In this document: in pieces, positions 1 through 6,344 of the stretch
Position numbering within the stretch: position 1 is the stretch's first letter
How the letters are laid out: each line of letters starts with the position of its first letter
Source of the DNA: Porticoccaceae bacterium
Lineage (GTDB): Bacteria; Pseudomonadota; Gammaproteobacteria; Pseudomonadales; Porticoccaceae
Length of the DNA stretch: 14,896 bases
Direction: 5' to 3'
Assembly (NCBI GenBank): GCA_023229065.1
Contig: JALNZZ010000041.1
Span: 1-14,896, forward strand
Made by a program: the position numbers and the translations under genes
Notes under the pieces: generated by a model
Told to the model about the DNA's origin: nothing
What the model saw: the letters and a program-made list of their open reading frames with translations, nothing else
Database searches by the model: none

Positions 1-1092
1 CAAAGGGATTTTCTCGAACAGGGTGACAGAAAATACCTGTAGTAATGTGTAGAGCGAAGGCTGCAAGTCGAGGCGTTTTTTGATGATGGCGATGAGCACA
101 TATACCGACACCGCAGTCCAGATTTGCACCTTCACGGCATTCTCCGATGTGCCGTAGAACTTCTTGATACGGAGATGTTGCTTGATCCATTTGAAGAATA
201 ACTCGACTTGCCAACGGGCTTTGTACAGTTCGCAAATGGTTGTTGGTGGAGGGCCGAACAAATTTGTCAGGAAGATGAGTGTCTTTCCTGTCTCGGGATC
301 TTTGAAGCGAATTCGGCGCAGGTGCTGGGGAAAATGTTTTTGGCTGTAGAAACCCGACAGCGTCACCGTCTGATCGCAGATAATGCCCTGTGCACGATCG
401 CTGGGCGCGGAGTAGATTCGCCGCAGGTCGGTGTTCGATTTGGCGCGGGTGACAAAGAATGCGCCAGCGTCGTGCAACGCGAAGAGCCGCTCGAAATCGA
501 GGTAGCCCCGATCCATGACGTAAATGGCTGCAGGTTCCGGAATCAGAAGATCGAGCGCATTGACATCGTGCATCTTGCCGTCGGAAACATGTATAAAACT
601 CGGGATATTCCCACGCAAGTCCAAAAGCGTGTGCATTTTGACCGCTGCTTTGGTGCTTCGAAACGGCGCCCATGGGAACAGCGAAAGGCACAGGTCGATG
701 GTTGTGGAGTCGAGTGCATAAACCGTATTCGAGAGATCGAGACCCAGGTCTTCTTCGGCGTAAAGCTTGCGGGCCTGGGCAATGAGTCGTTGCGCAAACT
801 CGGCATAGATTCTCCAGTCTCTTCGCTCGTTGGCGTCGGCCAGTGTCGAGCGCCTGATCGGCGACCGAATACCCATGTGATAAAGCTTGGCCGACTGGGC
901 CGAGAGACAAGCCTCGATATCGCGCAGACTCTCCCGGTAGGTCAGTTGCGCGAATGCCAGGACACGAAACTGTTCGGTGCATGGGAGCGTGCGCACACGA
1001 AGATCGCCTTCGTACCGATCGACGATTCGCGAGAACGTCGTCCACGGCAAAAAGTCCATCAATTGCGCGAACAGAGTTTTGCCGGTGTACAT
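1..1092 (-). CDS. IS4-family DDE transposase, C-terminus cut by window edge
   Basis: The frame is open from the ATG at 1092 to the window edge, giving 364 codons with no stop. IS4 transposases are usually about 370-450 residues, so only a short tail is missing. The RNase H-like catalytic triad is visible: D128 in YALDSTTID, D194 in YVMDRGYLD, and E297 inside the IS4 signature Y-x2-R-x3-E-x6-K (Y290, R293, E297, K304 in LYKARWQVELFFKWIK). An N-terminal IS4 domain (residues about 1-75) precedes it. A good ribosome site (CGGAGGG) lies about 6 bases before the ATG and supports this start. No frameshift or internal stop is seen, so the transposase appears intact and possibly active. Reading frames on the opposite strand of this stretch are shadows. 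Confidence 0.92.
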   Translation of the reverse strand, partial: MYTGKTLFAQLMDFLPWTTFSRIVDRYEGDLRVRTLPCTEQFRVLAFAQLTYRESLRDIEACLSAQSAKLYHMGIRSPIRRSTLADANERRDWRIYAEFAQRLIAQARKLYAEEDLGLDLSNTVYALDSTTIDLCLSLFPWAPFRSTKAAVKMHTLLDLRGNIPSFIHVSDGKMHDVNALDLLIPEPAAIYVMDRGYLDFERLFALHDAGAFFVTRAKSNTDLRRIYSAPSDRAQGIICDQTVTLSGFYSQKHFPQHLRRIRFKDPETGKTLIFLTNLFGPPPTTICELYKARWQVELFFKWIKQHLRIKKFYGTSENAVKVQIWTAVSVYVLIAIIKKRLDLQPSLYTLLQVFSVTLFEKIPL

Positions 1093-1234
1093 GGGAAGCC
1101 CTCCGGGAATGGATTCCCTGAAGGACACCTGAAAGCGCCTTTGCGCTCAAGTCGACACCACATTTATTTAGCAAAAAATGTAGTAGGTTCATGTAGTTAC
1201 GTGGACCGTGGGCATAGTTAACCGGACAGTAGTG
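1..1234 (-). mobile_element. IS4-family insertion sequence, partial (continues past left edge)
   Basis: The region holds an IS4-type transposase reading leftwards, preceded by about 140 bp of non-coding DNA that should contain one terminal inverted repeat. The likely outer end lies near 1221-1234, where the minus strand reads CACTACTGTCCGGTTAAC. This boundary is a guess, because the other end is outside the window and neither the inverted repeat nor the target duplication can be matched. The element sits only about 24 bp beyond the stop codon of the metallophosphoesterase gene, in the same orientation, so it lies where the terminator of the phytase operon would be expected. Confidence 0.8.
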
Positions 1235-1281
1235 AGCGCAACTATTTATTCAAAGCGTTATTTAGAGCGCAACTCAAAGCG
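1234..1281. repeat. Short imperfect direct duplication at the IS/phosphoesterase junction
   Basis: GAGCGCAACT occurs at 1234-1243 and again at 1265-1274, and each copy is followed by CAAAGCG (1251-1257 and 1275-1281). The first copy has a 7-bp insertion (ATTTATT) between the two blocks, and 7 bp (TTATTTA) separate the copies. The inner copy encodes the last residues of the metallophosphoesterase, and its TAA stop lies in the spacer. The outer copy touches the putative IS end. It may be a footprint of an earlier transposition event or a simple slippage duplication. Confidence 0.6.
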
Positions 1282-2124
1282 GTACTCATGCCGCTCCAGA
1301 GGACCGGCAATACCGACCTGGTAAGTATCGACCACCACCTGATCATCATCCATCACTGTGAGCACCCGGAACATGGGGACATGATTGTCTTCGTCGGGGA
1401 TTTTGGTGCGTTCCAGGGCGGGAATATGCAGATGGTGAACCCCGTCGACCAGCTTGGAGTGCTCGCTTCTGTCCAGGTCCATGTGCAAATCGCCGGAGAT
1501 CATGGCAACCAGGTTGGGTTGTGTGCTGACAGCGGCGAAACCGGGGTGATGAATACCCTTGTCGCCGCGCTCCGGAAATGTGCCCGCGGGAGCGCCATGC
1601 ACCACTAGCAGGACAGGTTTGGGGGCGAGGCGCTGCAATTGCTCCATTACCCAGGCGACCCCCTGATCATTGAAGTCCCGCCCTTTATCCGGAGATGCCA
1701 TGACCAGTGCCAGGCGCTCGAACTCCAGAACATAGCTGGGGGCGTCGATCTCCACCTTGCCTTGGTTCCAGCGCTGGACGTAATCCAGATAACGATCGAC
1801 AGTGGAACCGTGCTCTTCGTTGCCCATGATGGGGTAGAACGGCAGGGTCAGGCGCTGCAGTACCGGGGTGACAGCCTGGTACTGGATCTCAGTGCCTTTG
1901 TGGGCGATATCGCCGACGCCGATGACAAAGTCCAGATCATGAATATCCGCCAGGTGATTGATATGGCCGACGGCAGCGGCAAGTCCTGGAAATTCGGCTT
2001 TGGGCTTGGGTTCAGCGTCGCCGAGAATGGCAATGCTCAACACCGGCTCGGCTGCTGAGGCCAGAGAAGAGGCCAGCAGGGTCAGGCTGAGCAGCAGCCC
2101 GGTCGTCAATGGGGAGCGAAACAT
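1258..2124 (-). CDS. Secreted calcineurin-like metallophosphoesterase with altered metal ligands
   Basis: The 288-residue protein begins with a Sec signal peptide (hydrophobic stretch about 8-20, probable cleavage after ASA near residue 24), so it is expected in the periplasm. The calcineurin-like phosphoesterase motifs can be followed in order: ILGDAE (D36), GVGDIAH (D72, H75), MGNEEH (N102), VVHGAP (H176) and ISGDLHMD (D212, H214). In the family, motif I is DxH and the last motif is GHxH. Here the first His is replaced by Glu38 and the GH histidine by Asp212, so two metal ligands are carboxylates. It is the last gene of the phytase block, 118 bp after tonB, with its own ribosome site (AAGGA about 8 bases before the ATG). 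No separate promoter is evident, so it is probably co-transcribed. It may remove phosphate from partly dephosphorylated inositol phosphates or other phosphoesters. The substrate is inferred from context only. Confidence 0.85.
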   Translation of the reverse strand: MFRSPLTTGLLLSLTLLASSLASAAEPVLSIAILGDAEPKPKAEFPGLAAAVGHINHLADIHDLDFVIGVGDIAHKGTEIQYQAVTPVLQRLTLPFYPIMGNEEHGSTVDRYLDYVQRWNQGKVEIDAPSYVLEFERLALVMASPDKGRDFNDQGVAWVMEQLQRLAPKPVLLVVHGAPAGTFPERGDKGIHHPGFAAVSTQPNLVAMISGDLHMDLDRSEHSKLVDGVHHLHIPALERTKIPDEDNHVPMFRVLTVMDDDQVVVDTYQVGIAGPLERHEYRFELRSK

Positions 2125-2242
2125 AGGGATAATCCTTCTGGTTTGATGAGTGGGTGGGTAAGGGCTTCTGGTTCAAGTTATCTCAGCTTTCGAGGGGTAC
2201 CCACGATGTGCCGAGTTGGGGCCTTGATTGCTACGTGGTGAA

Positions 2243-3034
2243 TCATTGGATGCGGTAGCGAAAGGTGTTGCGCACGTCGTGGACTGCCACTGCCCGCCCA
2301 TTGACAATGCGAGGCTGGTAGCGGAAGGCGCGGGCTGCTTCCAGGGATGGGCGGATAAAAATGGGGTCGTCACAGGCATCCTTGACCACTTGGGGCTTGC
2401 TGACGCGGCCATCAGGCGTCACGGTGTAGGTGACCGTACAGTCGCCCTCGGTGCGGTTGTCCAGGGCCCGGCGCGGGTAGGCCGGAGGTGCCTTGTTGAT
2501 GGGCTGGTATTGCGCCATGGCTGCGGCTTCTGCATCCGCCTGTGCTCTGGCCTGGGCTTCGGCGTCAAGCCGCTGTTGCTCTGCCTGGCGGGCCAGACGC
2601 TGTTGCTCTACCCGCTGTTCCTCTCGAGCGCGCTGCTCGGCCAGCTTTTGCTCATCCTGTTGGCGACGTTGCTCGGCGCGCTGCTTTTCCAGCCGCTGCT
2701 GCTCCTGGCGCTGTTTGTCTTCCTCCAGGCGCTGGCGGGCAAGGGCGGCCTGCTCCAGAGCGGGTTCCAGGGCTGGGGCAGGCTCTGTCGGGGGAGAGGG
2801 TTTCGCCACCGGAGGCGGCTCAGGCTCGGCCGCCGCCATCTCGTAGGTCAGGGTCATTAGCTGGGTCTGAATCCGTGCCGCGGGTGTATTGACGGCGGGC
2901 TCCTGCCACCCGTTGCCCAGCAGCACCCAGGCAGCGGTACCGTGCAGCAAGCCGCTGACAATAGCGGGGAGCAGCCAGCTGTTGTATTTCTGGATGAAGC
3001 GGACGACGCTGTTTCTGTCGCTCTCGTCAGGCAT
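2243..3034 (-). CDS. tonB: TonB energy transducer with TolA-like coiled-coil middle
   Basis: The 263-residue protein links an inner-membrane motor to an outer-membrane receptor. Residues 20-40 form a single N-terminal membrane anchor carrying the S-x3-H motif (S27, H31) that TonB and TolA use to contact ExbB/TolQ. A proline-rich stretch follows (about 70-92), then a long Gln/Glu/Arg/Ala-rich coiled coil (about 93-172) of the kind found in TolA. Residues 176-263 are a TonB C-terminal domain, with the typical AYPRRA entry (186-190), VTPDGRVSKPQVV and an AFRYQPRIVNGRAV core. Cys199 and Cys221 could form a disulfide. Ordinary TonB has a Pro-Lys/Pro-Glu spacer, so this is a TolA/TonB hybrid layout. 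I chose the ATG at 3034, 4 bp after the tolR stop, with GGAGG upstream. A TTG at 3064 in the same frame would overlap tolR and lacks a better ribosome site. Its position beside a receptor and a phytase argues for a dedicated TonB. Confidence 0.9.
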   Translation of the reverse strand: MPDESDRNSVVRFIQKYNSWLLPAIVSGLLHGTAAWVLLGNGWQEPAVNTPAARIQTQLMTLTYEMAAAEPEPPPVAKPSPPTEPAPALEPALEQAALARQRLEEDKQRQEQQRLEKQRAEQRRQQDEQKLAEQRAREEQRVEQQRLARQAEQQRLDAEAQARAQADAEAAAMAQYQPINKAPPAYPRRALDNRTEGDCTVTYTVTPDGRVSKPQVVKDACDDPIFIRPSLEAARAFRYQPRIVNGRAVAVHDVRNTFRYRIQ

Positions 3035-3038
3035 GGTG

Positions 3039-3488
3039 TCAGGGGGCCTCCGTGACCAGACCAAGGCGAGTGACGCCGCTCTGCTGCAGGGCCGCCATGC
3101 CCTCGACGATCAAGCTGTACTCGGCGCGGCGGTCAGCGCGAATAAATACCTGTGTTTCCGGGCGGGCTGCCACCAGGGCGCTGATGCGCTGGCTCATTTC
3201 CTCGACAGAGACGGCGGTGTCGGTGTAACTCTCGGTGTTGACAGTGTCGCCCTGGTTCCAGTGGTAATGGCCCTCACTGTCGATCGACAAGGTGACGATA
3301 TTGAGGGGATCATCGCTGGCCAACGCCTCGTTGGCGACCTTGGGCAGCTCAATCTCGATACCCTGGAGCATCATCGGCGCAGTGACCATAAAGATCACCA
3401 GCAGCACCAGCATGACGTCAATATAGGGCACTACGTTCATCTCGGCGTTGAGTCTGGGTTTTGGGCGGACAGGACGCATGGGTTGCAT
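3039..3488 (-). CDS. tolR: TolR/ExbD-family motor protein
   Basis: This 149-residue inner-membrane protein is the partner of the TolQ/ExbB-like subunit in a proton-driven motor. A short cytoplasmic N-terminus ends in AEMNVVPYIDVMLVLLVIFMV, the single transmembrane helix (about 19-38), which carries the essential proton-path aspartate D24 (equivalent to ExbD D25 or TolR D23). The periplasmic domain (about 45-149) ends in SGVTRLGLVTEAP, close to the TolR ending. The gene begins 3 bp after the tolQ-like stop, and its GAGGT ribosome site overlaps that stop, so translation is probably coupled. The sequence is nearer TolR than ExbD, but the third partner has a TonB rather than a TolA C-terminal domain and no tolB or pal follows, so this is not the housekeeping Tol-Pal cluster. 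Confidence 0.92.
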   Translation of the reverse strand: MQPMRPVRPKPRLNAEMNVVPYIDVMLVLLVIFMVTAPMMLQGIEIELPKVANEALASDDPLNIVTLSIDSEGHYHWNQGDTVNTESYTDTAVSVEEMSQRISALVAARPETQVFIRADRRAEYSLIVEGMAALQQSGVTRLGLVTEAP

Positions 3489-3491
3489 GGC

Positions 3492-4199
3492 TTACCTCGC
3501 TGCCCGACCGTGGAGACGGCGGTGCAAGAGTACCGACAACTCCTCGGCCAGGGTGTAGTAGCGGTGGATGAGGTGTTCATTGGTGGCGGAAAAACGGTTG
3601 TAGGCGATCACCGCAGGTATGGCCGCAAACAGGCCAATGGCTGTCGCAATCAGCGCCTCGGCAATACCCGGTGCCACCGCGGCGAGGGTGGCCTGCTGCA
3701 CCTGGGCCAGACCGATAAAAGAGTTCATGATGCCCCACACCGTGCCAAAGAGGCCGATATAGGGACTGACTGAACCCACCGTCGCGAGAAAGGAAAGGTG
3801 TTTGCCCAGCCGCTCCTCCTCGCGGCAGATAGCCACTCGCATGGCTCGCTGGGTGCCTTCCATAACCGCTTCCGGTTCGCTATCCGGATTGTCACTGAGC
3901 TCGACAAACTCCTGGTGTCCGGCCTGAAAAATACTTTCTGCGCCATGAGTTAGCGCTATCTCTTCATCTTCTTTGTAGATCCTGGTCGGGTCTGTCTGGC
4001 GGCAGCGGAAGCTCTGCTCGAAGTTGTCCAGAGCACGCTGGGTGCGGGACAGCAGCACACCGCGCTGCACGATCAGAAACCAGGACACCACCGAGGCGAG
4101 GACCAGGATCAACATGACCAGCTGTACCAGCAGGCTGGCCTCGGCGACCAAGGTCCAGGGCGACATGCTGTGGCTGGTGACTACGGGGTTGGTTGGCAT
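3492..4199 (-). CDS. tolQ: TolQ/ExbB-family proton channel subunit
   Basis: This 235-residue protein has three membrane helices (about 20-45, 135-157 and 175-200), the normal topology of TolQ/ExbB. The highly conserved segments SPYIGLFGTVWGIMNSFI (145-162) and APGIAEALIATAIGLFAA (176-193) are present, including E181 and T186, which line the proton path with the TolR/ExbD aspartate. PYIGLFGTVWGIM and AAIPAVIAYNRFS match TolQ more closely than ExbB, while MNSFIGLA is ExbB-like. Family length is about 230-245 residues, so the gene is complete. The start at 4199 is fixed by a very strong ribosome site, AAGGAGGTG, which overlaps the phytase stop codon. With the next two genes it should form a complete motor energising the receptor encoded at 6345-8882. 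Confidence 0.93.
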   Translation of the reverse strand: MPTNPVVTSHSMSPWTLVAEASLLVQLVMLILVLASVVSWFLIVQRGVLLSRTQRALDNFEQSFRCRQTDPTRIYKEDEEIALTHGAESIFQAGHQEFVELSDNPDSEPEAVMEGTQRAMRVAICREEERLGKHLSFLATVGSVSPYIGLFGTVWGIMNSFIGLAQVQQATLAAVAPGIAEALIATAIGLFAAIPAVIAYNRFSATNEHLIHRYYTLAEELSVLLHRRLHGRAAR

Positions 4200-4202
4200 A
4201 AA

Positions 4203-4215
4203 GACACCTCCTTCA
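4203..4215 (-). promoter_or_regulatory. Strong Shine-Dalgarno overlapping phytase stop
   Basis: On the minus strand the phytase ends TGA and AAGGAGGTG follows at once, sharing the A of the stop, about 6 bases before the tolQ ATG. Only 13 bp separate the two genes. The arrangement predicts translational coupling, or at least efficient independent initiation, and argues that phytase and motor are on one mRNA. Confidence 0.8.
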
Positions 4216-6210
4216 ATCGAGATTCAGTGCGTCGGCAACCCTTTGCCAGGGCACGTATTTGTAGTTTTGGTTGCCTTCCGGCAGCCGCTTGCGACCGTCC
4301 TGCACCACCAGCAGGCCTTGGCTCCAGGGGCCGCCAAGGTCGGCAGACGTCACCTCCAGACCGTCGGTCTCGGACACGCCGTCGATGGCCAGAGAGCTGT
4401 TGATGCCGATGCGGAAACTGCCGCGCAATGAGTAGGGCGGTTCGGCATCGACGATCACATAGCTGTCGTTGCCCTGGCTGGAGATCACCAGGTAGGGGTG
4501 CTCGGGGTGCTGATAGATGGCCAGCCCCTCGATATCGGCTGCGACGGGGCCGCCCACAGCGATAACCTGGGTCATCTCCACAGGCGCCTCCGCAGCGGCA
4601 GCTAGAGCCCACACTGCGGTACCTTCCTCGCCGATAAACAGGCGCTGACGCTGGTCGTCGACCACGCAGCCCTCCGGTTGGGTGGCGACAGCGAACTCGC
4701 GCGCCAGCTCGCCGCGAGCCTTGCCGCTGCTGCCGTCCAGGCGGTATTGCAGGAAGCGGCCATCCTTGTCGTTGGCAATGGCGTACAGAGTGCCGTCCGG
4801 AGCCTGGCCCATGCACAGGCCGTAGATTTCCTGCAAGGGAGTAAGGATTTGACCCAGGTCGCTCAGCTCACCGTGACCGGGGTCGATGGCGAACAGATGC
4901 AAACTGTTGTTGTCGCGATTGCTGGCCACCGCCAAATCGACCTTGCGCTCGCCGAGCAGGAAGCCATGGCGAACATCGACATTGTTCAGGCGACCGACAC
5001 GCAGATACTGCAGTTGATTGCCGTCCAGGTCGTAGACACCCAGGCCATTGCGCTTGTCGGTGCCCAGCACCCGTGAGGCTGCACGGTTGTACGGGTGAAC
5101 CCAGATGGCCGGATCATCGGCGGCATCGCCGGCACTGGGCACTGGCTCAGTCTGGACAGTGGGCAGCAGGACCGGAAGAGCGTCAGCGCGCGGCCCTTCG
5201 CTGGCTGGCCAGTCAATGGCCGTTCGATACAGCTTGCCGTCATCGCCGTCCACCAGTAACAGTTCGGCCTCGCCATCGTGTACGCGCAAGGTCAAGCGCT
5301 CCGGTTCAACGGTGCCCGCCAGGGCCAGGGGCGGCAGGTGCTGCCAACCGTTTTGCTGCCAGCTATAGCGGTGCAGCTGCCGGGCGTCGGCGTCGAGCGC
5401 CAGCAAACCGCCAGGGCCGCTGGCCAGGCCTGCCACCATCTCTTGCAGCCCGCCAAAGGGCGCTATCAGATCGACTGGCTGGCGGCTCTGTTCCGCTTCG
5501 GGATGGGCACCGTAGGCCCAGATGCCGACATTTTCCTCGCTGACATACAACAGGTGGCGGCGGTCATCCACGGTGCAATATTCGCTTTCCGGTGGCAGGC
5601 GCAGACTGCGTACATGCAGAGCGGCGTCCAGCAGTGCCTCGCCGGTGGCGACCAGCCATTGGTCGCCCAGGCCTTCTTCGCCAACCACGAACAGGTGCAG
5701 ATTGCGGGACTCGTCTTCATACAGGCACAGGTTCTCAATCCGGTAAGCACTGGCGTCCAGCACCAACTGGTGCTGAACAGCCAGGGTGTCGGCTTCAACC
5801 GCCAGCAGGGTTGGCTGCTGGCTGGCTGTTTGCGTCGTGGCGATCAGTAACTCGCTGGCGCGGTGACGCACATCCAGGGTCATAAAATTGCCTTCATGAT
5901 GCGCCACCACGGTGCCGCTGGCGTCCAGCAGCCACAATCCCTGGGCATCGGCGGCGAGGCGGTCGCCCCCCGAGGCACCCGTGGCGGGCAGCAGATGCCA
6001 GAATTCAGCCCGTTGGGCACCTGCGGGAACCCAGTGCTCCAGTGTTGGCAGTATTTGCGGGGCTGGGTTTGCAGGCGGCTGTGACGCCACTGCCGCAGAG
6101 ACAGCGGCCTGGGTGTCGCTGTCGGCTGGGAGGGCGGGCTCATCGCCACCGCAGGCAATCAGCAAGCTGGTCAGGGCGGTGAGAGAGATCAAGCGAAATG
6201 GTAAGTGCAT
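4213..6210 (-). CDS. Two-domain beta-propeller phytase, lipoprotein
   Basis: The 665-residue protein should hydrolyse phytate (inositol hexakisphosphate) with calcium, releasing phosphate. I chose the ATG at 6210: it has AGGA 5-6 bases upstream and gives a clean lipoprotein signal, with lipobox LIAC and lipidated Cys20. An upstream in-frame ATG at 6318 would place a useless 36-residue leader before the signal. Residues 355-665 are a complete phytase domain, with DDPAIWVHP (365-373), NGLGVYDLDG (388-397), NNVDVR (409-414), QPEGCVVD (511-518), GEEGTAVWAL (527-536), DIEGLAIY (559-566), SSQGNDSYVIVD (577-588), DGLEVT (616-621) and NQNYKYVPW (647-655). Residues about 50-350 form a second, degenerate propeller: YCTVDDRRHLLYVSEENVGIW (211-231) mirrors GCVVDDQRQRLFIGEEGTAVW (514-534). 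Dual-domain phytases of this kind are known, and the N-terminal half usually helps the active C-terminal half. The gene lies between a TonB receptor and a motor set. Confidence 0.93.
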   Translation of the reverse strand: MHLPFRLISLTALTSLLIACGGDEPALPADSDTQAAVSAAVASQPPANPAPQILPTLEHWVPAGAQRAEFWHLLPATGASGGDRLAADAQGLWLLDASGTVVAHHEGNFMTLDVRHRASELLIATTQTASQQPTLLAVEADTLAVQHQLVLDASAYRIENLCLYEDESRNLHLFVVGEEGLGDQWLVATGEALLDAALHVRSLRLPPESEYCTVDDRRHLLYVSEENVGIWAYGAHPEAEQSRQPVDLIAPFGGLQEMVAGLASGPGGLLALDADARQLHRYSWQQNGWQHLPPLALAGTVEPERLTLRVHDGEAELLLVDGDDGKLYRTAIDWPASEGPRADALPVLLPTVQTEPVPSAGDAADDPAIWVHPYNRAASRVLGTDKRNGLGVYDLDGNQLQYLRVGRLNNVDVRHGFLLGERKVDLAVASNRDNNSLHLFAIDPGHGELSDLGQILTPLQEIYGLCMGQAPDGTLYAIANDKDGRFLQYRLDGSSGKARGELAREFAVATQPEGCVVDDQRQRLFIGEEGTAVWALAAAAEAPVEMTQVIAVGGPVAADIEGLAIYQHPEHPYLVISSQGNDSYVIVDAEPPYSLRGSFRIGINSSLAIDGVSETDGLEVTSADLGGPWSQGLLVVQDGRKRLPEGNQNYKYVPWQRVADALNLD

Positions 6211-6251
6211 GTCGATCCTGTGAGAAAAATGGGTATTCAAGCAACAGATAC

Positions 6252-6276
6252 TGGGAAGCGAGTGCGACGCTTCCCA
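6252..6276 (-). other. Perfect 9-bp inverted repeat between receptor and phytase genes
   Basis: TGGGAAGCG (6252-6260) and CGCTTCCCA (6268-6276) pair perfectly around a 7-base loop. No T-run follows on the minus strand, so it is not a typical terminator. It lies in the 134-bp gap between receptor and phytase and could slow RNA decay or set the ratio of the two proteins. This is inference from structure only. Confidence 0.6.
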
Positions 6277-6309
6277 TGAACCTGGCACGCAGTAAGGGCG
6301 CTGTCCGGA

Positions 6310-6329
6310 GGCCGCCATCCCTGGCGGTC
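6310..6329 (-). other. GC-rich hairpin just after the receptor stop
   Basis: GGCCGCCA (6310-6317) pairs with TGGCGGTC (6322-6329) around TCCC, an 8-bp stem with one G-T pair. It starts about 15 bases past the receptor stop codon. There is no T-tract, so complete termination is unlikely. Protection of the upstream receptor mRNA from 3' exonucleases, or partial attenuation, are possible roles. Confidence 0.5.
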
Positions 6330-6344
6330 AGATGCCGTTGTGGT

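Noticed and set aside
208..1221. Long plus-strand open frame of 337 codons
   Set aside because: It is antisense to the IS4 transposase, whose catalytic motifs are clear on the other strand; its translation has no recognisable domain.
3035..3064. TTG start for tonB at 3064
   Set aside because: It would overlap tolR and adds only ten residues without a better ribosome site than that of ATG 3034.
1258..4199. Housekeeping Tol-Pal cluster
   Set aside because: No tolB, pal or ybgC is present, the third protein has a TonB C-terminal domain, and the neighbours are a receptor and a phytase.
6211..6318. Earlier phytase start at 6318
   Set aside because: It would put 36 residues before a clear lipoprotein signal and lacks a ribosome site; ATG 6210 has AGGA and gives the lipobox directly.
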